The translations under genes and the position numbers were made by a program. The notes under the pieces were generated by a model that did not search any database, had not been told where the DNA came from, and saw only the letters and a list, made by a program, of their open reading frames with translations. Below, in pieces: positions 9,083-18,199 of a stretch of 64,000 nt of DNA. Position 1 is the first letter of the stretch; the number at the start of each line of letters is the position of its first letter. The stretch comes from Montifringilla adamsi. Its lineage: Eukaryota > Chordata > Aves > Passeriformes > Passeridae. The DNA lies in assembly GCA_017590115.1 (NCBI GenBank), contig JAGGNK010003335.1:62001-126000 (forward strand), written 5' to 3'.

Positions 9083-12000
9083 GTAGGGAATGTGGGCAGG
9101 GGTGTGAGGGCTGGTGTTGGATTCCACCCCTGGCAGAATCCTGCTGTAGGACCCTCTGGGCATGACTGGTCCAGCCTCCCCTTGGAGCACCCTGTCTGTG
9201 TGACCCTGAAGATCTGCTCAGCCCATTCATGTCTGGGGTTAAGCCGTTTGAAAGGCTCCAGCAGGCCCCATCCTGGAGTTTATCCTAGCTGGACTCATCT
9301 TGACTATCCAGGACGCTCACAAGCTTGTTGCAGTCCTGGGAGGGAGGGCTCCTACCTGGTGCCTCCTGCCTGCTTCTCTCCAGTCACCCCTTTCCTCCTC
9401 TCTCTCAGGAATGCCACGGCCCTGCAGTGAAGCACTCGGCGAAGGACCGGCCCATTCCCAGCCCTATGGCTTCACTGTCCCGGAGGTAGGGCTATCCTTG
9501 TGCTTTGCTGGCTTGTTTGTGGGCTACCATTGATCCCTGAGCTGTGCTGGGCGCTGGTGTTCCTCCGCAGAGCAGACCCCATGCTGAAACCAGCAGGACC
9601 ATGCTGGGCACCCCCATGGGATGCTTCCCAGCTGGTGGCAAGGGGGTCTGCTGGTTCCAGAGCACCCTGATGCTTCCCTGGGTGCCCCAGGAGCACGCAG
9701 AGGGAGCTGCCCCTCACTGCCCCATCCCTCTGCAGGCACTCACTGTCCTGGCATGGAGATGACTTCCAGCACAGCGCAGAGCCCGGCTCCAAGGTACTGC
9801 ACCCGCCAGCTTCACTGCCGCATCGTGGGCTGTGCTGGCAGAAGAGGAGGAGGGTGGCAGCTGGCAGGGACGTGGATGGGAGCCAGAGCAGGGGTGACCA
9901 CTCTGGCACGGTGAGGCGTGTGGGATGGAGGTGGCTGTGCCAGTGGCACTGAAGCCCCTCGTGTCTCTGCTCAGTGCTTTGCTGTGCGCTCTCTGGGCTG
10001 GGTGGAGATCCCCGAGGAGGACCTGGCACCTGGCAAGAGCAGCATCGCCGTCAACAACTGCATCCAGCAGCTCTCCAACAGCAAGGGCCAGGGCTCTGCG
10101 GAGAACCAGGGCGAGGTAAGAGCCTGGGATGGTGCTGCCAGGCAGGGTCCCTCCCCAAGGCCACTGTTGCTGAAGCTGGACGGCGCTGAAAAGGGGAGCA
10201 GGTGGTAGAGTCACCTCTCTACAGAGGGCATCCATCCAATGGTCCCAGGTGCAGAGCAGGTGGGTCTGACAGGGCTGTTCCTTGGGAACAGAGCCAGGGT
10301 GCCTGGGTGGGTCCCCACACAAGGGAACAGTAACTGGGAAGGGCAGGGCTGACCCCACAGTTGGGGCAGGGTAGGCTGACGGGGAAGGGGTTTGCCTACA
10401 CAGGGGCTGGGTGCTGGGGATGCCCAGGCTGTCTGCCAGGCTGAGGGAACCACTGCCGCTCTCCAGGGCCAGGACCTAGTGATGATTCTGAAGAAGGACA
10501 CCATGAGCCTGGTGGACCCCCTGGACCGCAGCCTCATTCACCGCCAGCCCATCCTCAACATCCGTGTCTGGGGCGTTGGCTGCAACAACGGCAGGTGCCA
10601 GGGGCAAGGGCAGAGCTAGGGGCCAGGGGGGTGGCTCTGCCTGCCTGGGGGGAGGCACCCCAGCAGTGACCTGTCCCCTCTCCTCCCTCCCGACTGCCAC
10701 CACGGCTGCAGGGACAGGTAAGGGGGCACAGGGCTGGGGGGCAATACAGGCAGGGGGCTGCGTCTGTCGGGGTCTCACTGGCTTGCTCGTGGCCTTGCAG
10801 AGACTTCGCCTTCGTGGCCAGTGACAAGGACACCTGCGTCCTCAAGTGTCACGTCTTCCACTGCAATGTGCCTGCCAAGGGCATCGCCAAGGCTCTGCAT
10901 GAGATGTGCTCCAAGGTGGGACGCAGGGGCCCCAGAGAGTGTGAGCACGGCCTGGGGATCTCGGGGGTGAGGGGAGGCTCCGGGATCCCGGTCTCTTGCA
11001 GATCGTGGCCGAGCGAGCTGTAGCGAGCAGCAGGCTGCCCCGCGCTGCCACGCTGGAGCCCATCTCCGCCGAGGACCTGCCACTGCAAGGTACCATCCCC
11101 CCACGCCCCCTGCCCACAGTCCGCATGCGAGCCAGAGCCCTCTGGCTTGTCCGGCTGTTTCCCCGGGGTCCTGGGGGATGGGGGACACAGCGGGGGACAC
11201 AGATGTAGCTCCCCCTCTCCCGTCCTGGCAGTGGATATCCTAGAAGCGGTGAGGCAGTCGATGCAGACCTACGAGGCGCTGTACATCGGCAGCCTGCCCG
11301 TGCCCAGGGCCATGGGTAAGCGCGGCTGTTCCCCCGCAGCTGGGGGCCGCCCAGGAGGCCCCGCCGTGCCGGAGGCGGCCGGGCAGCCGTGCCCTGTCGC
11401 CGGGCGGCTCCTGCCCGCCCCTCGCCCGCAGCCAGGGCCGATGGGACGGGGTGTCCCTCTCCCTAGGGATGGATGTGTTGAACGAGGCCATCGAGAAGCT
11501 GACGAGGCGCCCTGGGCGGGAGAACTGGACGCCCTCCCTCATCTACGTGTCGGACACGGCCATGAGGGTGCACCCGGCGCAGGTGGGGAGGGAACCGGGG
11601 GCTCTGGCCGGACGGGCACGGCGCTGCCCCCGGCAGAGCGGTCGTGGGGGGCGGCGGGGCTGCCCGGGTGGCGGCCACTGGTGGATGGGCCCGCGGGGTC
11701 CCCGCAGGAGCCCGAGGAGGCGGCGCACATCTGGGAGTGCCAGGTGCGGTACGTGACCTTCCTGGGGGTGGGCCGGGACGCGCACACCTTCGCGCTCATC
11801 GTGGACACGGGGCGACGCTTCCAGTGCGCGGCCTTCTGGTGCGAGCCCGACGCCGGCACCATCTCGGAGGCGGTGCAGGCCGCCTGCATGGTGAGCACCG
11901 GCGGCACCGCGGCTGGGCACGGCCAGCCCTGGGGAGGCCGGGGTGTCCCCGGTGCCGAGTGCCCCGCGCTGCCTCTCGTGTCCCCGCAGGTGCAGTACCA

Positions 12001-12178
12001 GAAGTGCCTCGTGGCCGCCGCGCCGGGGGCGAAGGCGAAGAGCGCGGCTGGCCGGGGCCGGGCCGGGCCGGCGGCCGCGGGGGACGCTGCCCGCGGGGCG
12101 CTCCCGCCCATCCCCGCCTCACGGGCCGGAAGGGGCGGGGCCGGGCGTGACGTGGCGGGATGGCGGAGTCCTACGTGA
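8892..12178 (+). CDS. APBB3: APBB3 (FE65L2), APP-binding WW/PTB adaptor; 5' exon missing
   Basis: FE65-family cytoplasmic/nuclear adaptor whose PTB domains bind the cytoplasmic tails of APP-family proteins. Exons, all GT-AG and phase-consistent: 8892-9082, 9409-9485, 9736-9793, 9975-10115, 10467-10594, 10712-10717, 10801-10915, 11002-11089, 11232-11315, 11467-11582, 11708-11890, 11990-12178. Domains in order: WW ([17 protein letters not shown] ... TTQWQHP), PTB1 ([20 protein letters not shown] through [19 protein letters not shown]), PTB2 ([11 protein letters not shown] ... [18 protein letters not shown] ... [18 protein letters not shown]). About 457 residues are visible. The start codon is not found and is probably in the gap. 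The C-terminus after [13 protein letters not shown] is an Ala/Gly/Arg-rich tail that does not resemble the human tail as I recall it. The TGA (12176-12178) lies inside SRA1 exon 1. Order and strand match human APBB3-SRA1. Confidence 0.92.
9975..10115 (+). CDS. APBB3: APBB3 exon starting PTB1
   Basis: 47 codons, phase 0 at both ends. It opens with [20 protein letters not shown], the conserved first strand of the FE65 PTB1 domain, and continues through [18 protein letters not shown]. Confidence 0.92.
10712..10717 (+). CDS. APBB3: APBB3 6-nt microexon in PTB1
   Basis: The six bases ggacag sit between an AG (acceptor ggctgcag) and a strong donor (gtaagg). Splicing it between the exon ending 10594 and the exon starting 10801 gives NNGRDRDFAF, adding two residues in frame; skipping gives NNGRDFAF. 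FE65/APBB1 is known to have a neuron-enriched 6-nt miniexon at the equivalent PTB1 position, so this is very likely the homologous regulated microexon. Confidence 0.85.
11990..12178 (+). CDS. APBB3: APBB3 terminal exon, running into SRA1
   Basis: After the acceptor gtccccgcag it encodes [13 protein letters not shown] (end of PTB2) and then about 49 low-complexity residues before TGA at 12176-12178. The last 19 nt overlap the SRA1 coding start at 12160 in another frame. No AATAAA or ATTAAA was noticed before 13699, so the APBB3 mRNA 3' end is undefined here. The true stop could differ if an unseen splice removes the tail. Confidence 0.7.
   Translation: MQYQKCLVAAAPGAKAKSAAGRGRAGPAAAGDAARGALPPIPASRAGRGGAGRDVAGWRSPT
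12131..12155 (+). promoter_or_regulatory. SRA1: SRA1 core promoter elements (GC box, CRE-like site)
   Basis: GC box aggggcgggg at 12131-12140 and the CRE core TGACGT at 12148-12153, just before the SRA1 ATG at 12160 and inside the last APBB3 coding exon. No TATA box is seen. Assignment as the SRA1 promoter is by position. Confidence 0.5.
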
Positions 12179-13525
12179 AGCCGGGTGAGGGGGCGCGGGG
12201 CGCGCGCGCGGCACTTCCGGTGCGGGGTGGGGGGTCCCGGTCCCGGGACACCGCGGGTCTGCCCGGGCGGGGCTGCGGGTCCGCGACCGGGGATCGGCTC
12301 CGCCGGGGGCCCGTGTGTGCGGGACGCCGGGGCCGTTCCGGGTGCGGGGAGCGCCGGGAGGGACGTGCCGGGGGTTCCGCCTGGTGCGGGGTCTCCTCGG
12401 GCTCCTCCGGTCTCACGGCGCCGTTCGCTGCTGCAGGGAACCAGGAGCGCGGCTGGAACGACCCCCCCCAGTTCTCGTACGGGCTGCAAGCGCAAGCCGG
12501 GGGCTCCCGCCGGACCCCGCTCACCCGCCGGGCCCCCGCTCCGCCCGCGGGGGCACCCCCAGGTCAGCACCGCGGAGCCGCCACAGCTCCTCTCCCTGCC
12601 CGGCCAGGCCCGGCCCCCGCAGCCGCGCTGCTGGGGGCTGCGGAGCCGGGGCTCGCTGCCAGCCGGGTCCGAGCTGACGGGCTCGGCGCCTCTGCCCTGC
12701 AGGTGCCCCCCCNCCCCCGCCGACCCCGCAGCGCCGCCCCCCCGGGCGCTGGGGCCGCCCCCGCAGGGCTCTGCCGGCGCTGCCCCGCGGGCAGAGGGCC
12801 GGCCGAGCGCGGCGTGCCCGGAGCAGGAGGAGTGCAGCGTGTCCGCCGACACTGTCCTTGTCCCGCTGCGGGCAGCCCTGGACGCCTGCCGGGCCACGGT
12901 GCAGGTGAGGCTGCGGCCCCTCCCGCCGCCTTGACCCGCGGTGCCGGACGGACGGCAGCCGGGGCAGCCAGGCTGGGGCTGCCGGTCTCCAGGAGACCTG
13001 AGGGGGGAAGAGAGCCGCCCCTGCCCCGGGGCTCCCCAGAGCTGGGGGGGGCACATCCCCCTCACTCCTAGCTCACCTCTGCTTCCAGAAACAAGTGTGC
13101 AATGACATCGGGCGGCGGCTGACAGTGCTGGAGGACGCGTGGGCTCAGGGGAAGCTGTCGGCACCAGTGAGGAAGAGGATGAGCCTCCTGGTACAAGGTA
13201 TGGGGTGAAGCAGGCTGCAGCCGTACCAGCAGCAGACCCTGGGGCAGAGGCACCTGCGGGACGGCGAATCCTGCTCCCCTGATGGGGCTGTGCCCCTGTC
13301 CTGGCAGAGCTTCAGCAGCAGCACTGGGATGCGGCTGATGAGATCCACCGCTCGCTCATGGTGGACCACGTGAACGAGGTGAGCCAGTGGATGGTGGGCG
13401 TCAAGCGCCTCATCGCTGAGACGCGGGACCTGCCCACCGCAGAGACGGACGGCAGCGCTGACACCGAGCCCGCGACTGAGCCTGTGACTGAATCCACGTC
13501 CGAGCTGGAGCAGGAGCAGCCCTGA
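12160..13525 (+). CDS. SRA1: SRA1, steroid receptor RNA activator 1 / SRAP
   Basis: SRA1 yields both the SRA coactivator RNA and the SRAP protein. Exons: 12160-12184, 12437-12562, 12703-12904, 13089-13197, 13308-13525, all GT-AG. The product begins MAESYVKPG, then [20 protein letters not shown] (the highly conserved N-terminus), a proline-rich middle, and the helical C-terminal domain ([51 protein letters not shown]). The start corresponds to the shorter human form. The five exons sum to 680 nt, one short of a multiple of three; the discrepancy sits in exon 3 at the C-run holding N 12713, so it is probably a sequence error. Stop TGA 13523-13525; about 226 residues after correction. Confidence 0.93.
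12713..12713. other. SRA1: Single ambiguous base in a C homopolymer (SRA1 exon 3)
   Basis: The N is flanked by C runs. The upstream exon phase and the conserved downstream frame ([14 protein letters not shown]) disagree by one base here, so the N probably stands for two bases. Confidence 0.85.
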
Positions 13526-13725
13526 CACCAGGGACGGGGCTGTGGACTGTGAGCGGGGCAGCTCCTACCCAGGGCCACCGGCAGGAACAGGGCCCCTGCT
13601 GCTGGAGGGAGTCTGGGCACCCCCTCTGCCTCCCAATCCTCATCCAGGAAAAGGGGATTTTAATCATTGCGACATTTTAGTGGCGATTCATTATGTTTAA
13701 TAAACAGCACCAACCTGCCCCCTCC
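13526..13725 (+). other. SRA1: SRA1 3' UTR with poly(A) signal
   Basis: Short 3' UTR ending after a canonical AATAAA at 13699-13704 (gtttaataaacagc). It may also be the first usable signal for APBB3 transcripts. 13726-14350 is then convergent intergenic DNA with nothing recognised except short C/G-rich runs. Confidence 0.75.
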
Positions 13726-14349
13726 CACAGTCTCCCTGAGGGTTCTGGCACTGACAGGTCCTGGGGCTCCCAGGGTCAGCAGGAGATGGGATTGCTGGGT
13801 GAGACCATGGCTGCTTCATCAGGCTTGGCCACGTCAAAGGAAGAATTCAGCATCTGGCTGGAGCAGGCAGTACTGTGTGTCCCTGCTGCACTGGCTGGCA
13901 AAGCCTGGCCCCTCATCTGGCAGGGGGGGGCCTGCAGCAGCCCCAGAGCCCAGCCCTGCTGCAGGAGGGGTCTAGGCGGGCTGCAGAGGCCAATGTGCCA
14001 ACAGCCCCTGGCATGACCAGGGTTTGTGCTGCAGCCACAGCCCTGGCTCCCATTTGGGCTCCTGCTGTCCTGGAGCACAGCTCCGAGCTGAGTCTAGAAC
14101 CCAAGAGAGCTGGGGGACTGCAGGGAGGTCCAGGGACAGACACATGCCTAGTCAGGTGTTAACTGTGCTGTTCTTCCCAAGTTCACGGGATGGCCTCACC
14201 AGCTGCCTCCACCACAGCTGAGAACAGACCCCCAGGCCCTCACCACCCCCACCTGCAAGGCACCCTCTGCACCCTCCTGGTGCTGCTCACCTCCCCTCCC
14301 TGGGGGCGAGGACCCTGCTGAGCCCTGACAAAGACACACACCATGTTAG

Positions 14350-14545
14350 CACAGGGGTTTCACGGTGTTTATTGATCAAGCATGAGCTCCTAGGCAATTG
14401 CACCAGCCACTTGTGCTAGAGCCTGAGGTGTCACACGTCCATCCCCAGCATCAGAGAGGGCTGCAGCCAGCTGGTCACGGTGCCAGCACCTCCACGAGGC
14501 CCAGGAACAGGCCCAGCCATGGCCTGGAGACGGGGAGATGGAAAC
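14350..14545 (-). other. EIF4EBP3: EIF4EBP3 3' UTR and poly(A) signal
   Basis: Minus-strand AATAAA at 14368-14373 (plus strand tttatt). In the alternate ANKHD1 read-through frame, 14431-14545 is coding rather than UTR. Confidence 0.75.
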
Positions 14546-14918
14546 TCAGATGTCCATCTCAAACTGGTCTTGATCTGCAAGGGCATGGACGGATACAGGA
14601 GCAGGGTTAGGATGGGGCTGGCTTGGCAGACACGGGCAGGCAAAGGAAGCAGGAGCTGCAACTGGGGCCAGGTTGGGATCTCGCCCTGTCCCACGCCCCA
14701 GGCAGGCGGTCCCTGGGCAGGGGCCGTGGCCCTGGGCTGCTCACCTGGCATGGCCTCTTCGCTCTCATTCCGCCCCTTGAGCTCCTCCAGCTTGACGAGG
14801 CTGGACTGGGCCAGGGATGTGACACCGGGGGTCGGGGGCAGGCAGCAGGGAGGGGTCCTGGCCGCGGGTGAATTCTTGCACTCCAGCAGGAACTTGCGGT
14901 CGCAGATGATGCGGGTAC
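14431..14918 (-). CDS. Alternate-frame C-terminus of the ANKHD1-EIF4EBP3 read-through (MASK-BP3 type)
   Basis: ANKHD1 exon 18651-18815 ends in phase 0 (DAQQ). Splicing it to EIF4EBP3 exon 2 in place of the last ANKHD1 exon enters exon 2 in a frame starting [12 protein letters not shown], different from 4E-BP3. This frame is open through exon 2 (58 codons) and the next exon down to TGA at 14431-14433 (47 more codons; ending LMLGMDV). Mammals are known to make such a MASK-BP3 alternate-frame fusion. Whether this bird expresses it is inference from phase and openness. Confidence 0.6.
14546..14574 (-). CDS. EIF4EBP3: EIF4EBP3 terminal coding exon (TOS motif)
   Basis: Encodes the end of the protein, QDQFEMDI, then TGA (complement of 14546-14548). 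FEMDI is the TOR-signalling motif shared by 4E-BP proteins. Confidence 0.88.
14546..14918 (-). CDS. EIF4EBP3: EIF4EBP3, eIF4E-binding protein 3, exons 2 and 3 (first exon not found)
   Basis: 4E-BP3 blocks cap-dependent translation by competing with eIF4G for eIF4E. Exon 2 is 14745-14918 (acceptor ttttggcag, donor gtgagc) and exon 3 is 14546-14574 (acceptor ttgcag). In the 4E-BP3 frame they read [35 protein letters not shown] and end DQDQFEMDI, so the C-terminal TOS motif FEMDI (mTORC1/raptor docking) is intact. The eIF4E-binding motif, normally YDRKFLL, reads CDRKFLL: the key tyrosine is replaced (TGC). The expected TTPGGT-type first exon is not seen between 14919 and 18139. The gene lies just downstream of ANKHD1 on the same strand, as in mammals where the two are spliced together. 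Confidence 0.88.
14745..14918 (-). CDS. EIF4EBP3: EIF4EBP3 exon 2
   Basis: 174 nt, entered one base into a codon (G|GT ACC). It carries the degenerate eIF4E-binding motif CDRKFLL and the conserved CKNSP and RTPPCCLP stretches. It is open in two frames: 4E-BP3, and the frame reached from ANKHD1. Confidence 0.88.
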
Positions 14919-16370
14919 CTGCCAAAAGCGGGGGCGGTCAGGCACTGCTGGTCCTGGTCACCCCTGTCCCTGAGCACCTCAGCCCAGAGCAGGGGGTGGG
15001 ACCCAGTGCTCGGCCATGGCTCTTGGACACATCTGGCTCTGCAGCCACCACGTCTGGCTTCCCAGAAGGCAGCCTGTGACACCCATCCTGCTCAGCAGCT
15101 ATTCCCCACATTATTCCTCCCCTTCAGGATGCAGCACAAGGGGGTCCAGCCTCCCAAGGGCAACCCCCATGGTGGCCAACACAGGCCACCCCTGTGCTGC
15201 CTGGAGGCCAGGGCCAGTCCTGGGGCACATAGCGAGGCCCCAGCCTGCTGGCCAGGCAGCAACAGCTTTGTGTGGTACCCTGTTCCAGGGTGGAGCAGCA
15301 AGGGCTGGGTATCCCACGGTGGGGACCCTGGGAACCCATTCCCATTGTCTCAGCCAGCCACCTGCTGCTCCCTGCAGGAGGACAATAGCTGGGTTCGATG
15401 GGACATCTCCTCCAGCCTGCTGGGTGTGCAGCGTGCACCCAGAGCACATGCTGCCTCCTCCCCATGCTCCAACTGCCTGCCAGCAACACCTGAGGTCACA
15501 CCAGCCTGTGTGCCACGTCTGCGGCCCAGCCATCCCCTGCCCATCCCTCCCTGCAGCCCAGCACCAGTTTCCTGCCCGGCTCTGGCAGTGGGTGCAGCCC
15601 AGGGTTCCAGGGAGCCCAGAGCTGCTGCCCGAGGTGCCAGTGAGCCTGGAGCTCCTGGGCACTGCAAACACTTCCACAGCCTGCACCTTCCACAGCCCTG
15701 CAGCACCAGGCTGAGCTCTCTCACCCCAGAGAAGCTTAACTGAAGGCACAGACAGAGTCACTGCCCACAGGGCGGGCACCTGTGGCTCAACCCAAATATG
15801 GCCAGCTCAGGAATGAGGCACATGCTTCCCCGAGGACAGACAGCAAAGAAAAGACCTGCTCAGTGGCTGACCCAGGGGGTCAGAAGGGGGAAGGAGGACA
15901 GGTCTGTGGGAGCCCAGCCACCCAGGGCTGGTGAACTCAAGTGGGCACAGACTCTGGCATTAGTTACCCCCACGCTTTCTCTGGATCCAGGTAGCCTGCC
16001 CTGAGGGACCAGCACTGCACTCACCAGCCCCCTGGCACTGCCACCAGCTCTCTCCCCAGAAGCACAAGGCCCTGCCTCTGCCTATACCCCCCTGTCACGA
16101 CAGGGCAGTGATGGTCCGAACTTTGAGCAGGATCTTCCTACAAAACTTGGGGATTTCCCTTTTCCACTTTAATGGAGGCTGCTGGGGCCACTTGGATCTG
16201 GTGCCCAGAGCAAGGGCCCATGTCCTCAGGGAAGGAGCAGTGCGGGGAAGAACCCAGCAAGGGACCCATGCAGCAAAGAGCTGCCTATGTTAGGCAGGGT
16301 TGGGGTGGCCAAGGCTGTTCCAGGGACAACCCCATCCCCCATCCTTGCCCTCTGGTGTCACGGAGCAGAC
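14919..16370. other. GC-rich interval upstream of EIF4EBP3 exon 2, no exon recognised
   Basis: By mammalian analogy the 4E-BP3-specific first exon should lie between here and the ANKHD1 3' end, but no frame shows its signature and there is no dense CpG island. Several open frames are present; they look like chance openness in GC-rich DNA. Confidence 0.5.
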
Positions 16371-16378
16371 TGTGCCAC

Positions 16379-16674
16379 CCTCCCTGGAGCTGCAGCCCTC
16401 AGGATGGGGAGACAGTGGCTCCCCATGATGGGGCAGGAGGAGGTGGCTTTGCTTGCTGCAGCCAAGGAACCCACAGAAGTGGGCAGCCCAGCCCTCCCCT
16501 GCACCTGCCCCAGAGAGTACACACCTCCTCCCTGGAGCTGCAGCCCTCAGGACGGGGAGACGGTGGCTCCCCATGATGGGGCAGGAGGAGGTGGCTTTGC
16601 TTGCTGCAGCCAAGGAACCCACAGAAGTGGGCAGCCCAGCCCTCCCCTGCACCTGCCCCAGAGAGTACACACCT
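16379..16674. repeat. 148-bp tandem duplication
   Basis: Copy 1 is 16379-16526 and copy 2 is 16527-16674. They are nearly identical, with only a few substitutions near the start (aggatgggg versus aggacgggg; agacagtgg versus agacggtgg). Both begin ctccctggagctgcagccct and end agagagtacacacct. The openness of frames across it follows from the duplication and does not indicate coding. Confidence 0.95.
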
Positions 16675-16735
16675 ACTGCACCACAACACTGCTTGCTTCC
16701 AATACAATGGCTGCTGACACGTGTCCCCTGCCCAT

Positions 16736-16805
16736 GGCAGGGTGTTGGACTGGGTGACCTTTAAGGCCACTCCCAACACAAACCTTTCTGTGGTTCATTC
16801 TGTGT
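16736..16805 (+). mobile_element. CR1 3'-end fragment, plus orientation
   Basis: Matches the CR1 terminal phrase: ttggactgggtgaccttta, then a degraded 'aaggtcccttccaaccc' block and ttctgtggttc. Short, diverged relic. Confidence 0.7.
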
Positions 16806-17695
16806 GTATCTCCTTTGGTGTTGGCACTATCACTGGGGCAGCAGCAGTTAAATTTTTTTTTTTTGGAATTTTGTCCTCAAATACCAAGAAAAACATCTGA
16901 ATATACCATCCAGTAGTGCTTCCAAGGTTGATTTGTCTGTGGTACGTGGATACTGCTTGTGCACTTTGAGTTTTCAGTACTTCTTTATGCTTTTACTGGG
17001 GAAACTCTGCTGCTGCATGTAAGGATTTGTGTGGATAAGGTGGAAGAAGGTGAAGTCTCCACCTGGTCTGAGATTGATGCATTGGATTAGACACTACATG
17101 CATTGGAGTTTCCTGCTTAAGGAATGGATTCCATGTAGTTACTGTATTGCTTTGGAGCAAAAGCAGAACTAAGCACAGTCCAAGTGCAGAAAGTGGAGAA
17201 CTGGGTCAGGAGTTAACATTCATCTTAAGCAACATGCAAAAATCCTCTTCTTCCTCACAGAAAGGGCCGAGGAGCTCTTAGCACTGATTTACAGCATTAC
17301 AAGAAGCTTATAACTGAACCTATTAAATTTTCCTCTAATGAGAAGCACTTTTCTAAGATCTGCTTCTGGGCAGGTGAAGAACTCTGCATTCACCTGTCGC
17401 TGTTGTCAGCCCTTCTTTGCAGCCCTGAGCAAAACCTGATCTCTCAGGTGACACCTGACAGAAGCAGCAGAACTAATTGAGAAGGAAAAGACCGTAACAC
17501 AGTAGCAGGTTCACACCAATAAAAGGCTCACAAGTGGCAGGGGCAAGGACTCTGCAGACCCCTGTGGCTCCAATCCCTCCCAAACCTGACTGCACCCACG
17601 TGCTCAGTACGTGACCCTGGGGAGATGTGTCACTGAGCACAGCAGCACCTACTGGGGACAATAACATACAGCCCTTTCCAAAATTCTCACACACA
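16806..17695. other. Intergenic between EIF4EBP3 and ANKHD1 3' ends
   Basis: AT content rises sharply from about 16850. No exon recognised. If ANKHD1-EIF4EBP3 read-through occurs, this is intron of that transcript. Confidence 0.5.
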
Positions 17696-17699
17696 ACCT

Positions 17700-18139
17700 A
17701 TAAATGCTGTTTGCCTTTTATTGAGTATTCAGGTAAATATTTCACATTAATACAGGCTACATAAAGTAGAGCCACTATACGACATGAAATTTACTCAGCT
17801 TTTCCTTGTAAGTGTAAACAATTATACAGGTATTTACCACCCTAAAAGGTCAAAATCATGTCATCAGCTAGTTCTCTGCTGCATACAAGGAGCATTCAGC
17901 AGTGTTTAGCCAAAAAGCACTAGTTTTGTCTGATTTTTAAGTTTGAAGTGGCTAAACTAACTGGAGAACAGAATCAGTTTGTATAGGTAAGTCAATTTGT
18001 TCTTACACAACGGGCAATTGAGATTCCATTGTTACAGCCCACAGAAAATCACTTAGTCAGGCACATGAAAAAATCCCCAGCGTTCTTCAAGGTCATAAAG
18101 ATTCCCAAACCAGGCTAAAAAAGGACAGACCCCCTTAAA
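17700..18139 (-). other. ANKHD1: ANKHD1 3' UTR with poly(A) signal
   Basis: Minus-strand AATAAA at 17717-17722 lies about 420 nt beyond the ANKHD1 stop. Weaker AT-rich variants occur nearer the stop. Cleavage is expected near 17700. Confidence 0.75.
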
Positions 18140-18199
18140 TCAGTTGACGTACTTGAGATGCATGTTTCCAATGTGAGGTGCCCAGGTGCCAGGCCAAAT
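18140..18199 (-). CDS. ANKHD1: ANKHD1 terminal coding exon
   Basis: Encodes IWPGTWAPHIGNMHLKYVN and TGA; matches the human ANKHD1 C-terminus as recalled. This exon is the one replaced in an EIF4EBP3 read-through. Confidence 0.95.
   Translation of the reverse strand: MWPGTWAPHIGNMHLKYVN

Noticed and set aside
7467..9190. Long open frames on both strands through the N gap (up to 470 codons)
   Set aside because: They are open only because Ns cannot encode stops and because the flanks are very GC-rich; no recognisable protein apart from the APBB3 WW exon in one frame.
15006..15779. Overlapping 220-245 codon open frames on both strands
   Set aside because: Mutually overlapping in several frames in GC-rich, CpG-poor DNA; no domain, no exon signals. 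I also checked these for the missing 4E-BP3 exon 1 and found nothing.
16287..16779. Open frames with internal repetition near 16.4 kb
   Set aside because: The apparent protein repeat is the 148-bp DNA duplication, whose length leaves a frame shift between copies; not coding.
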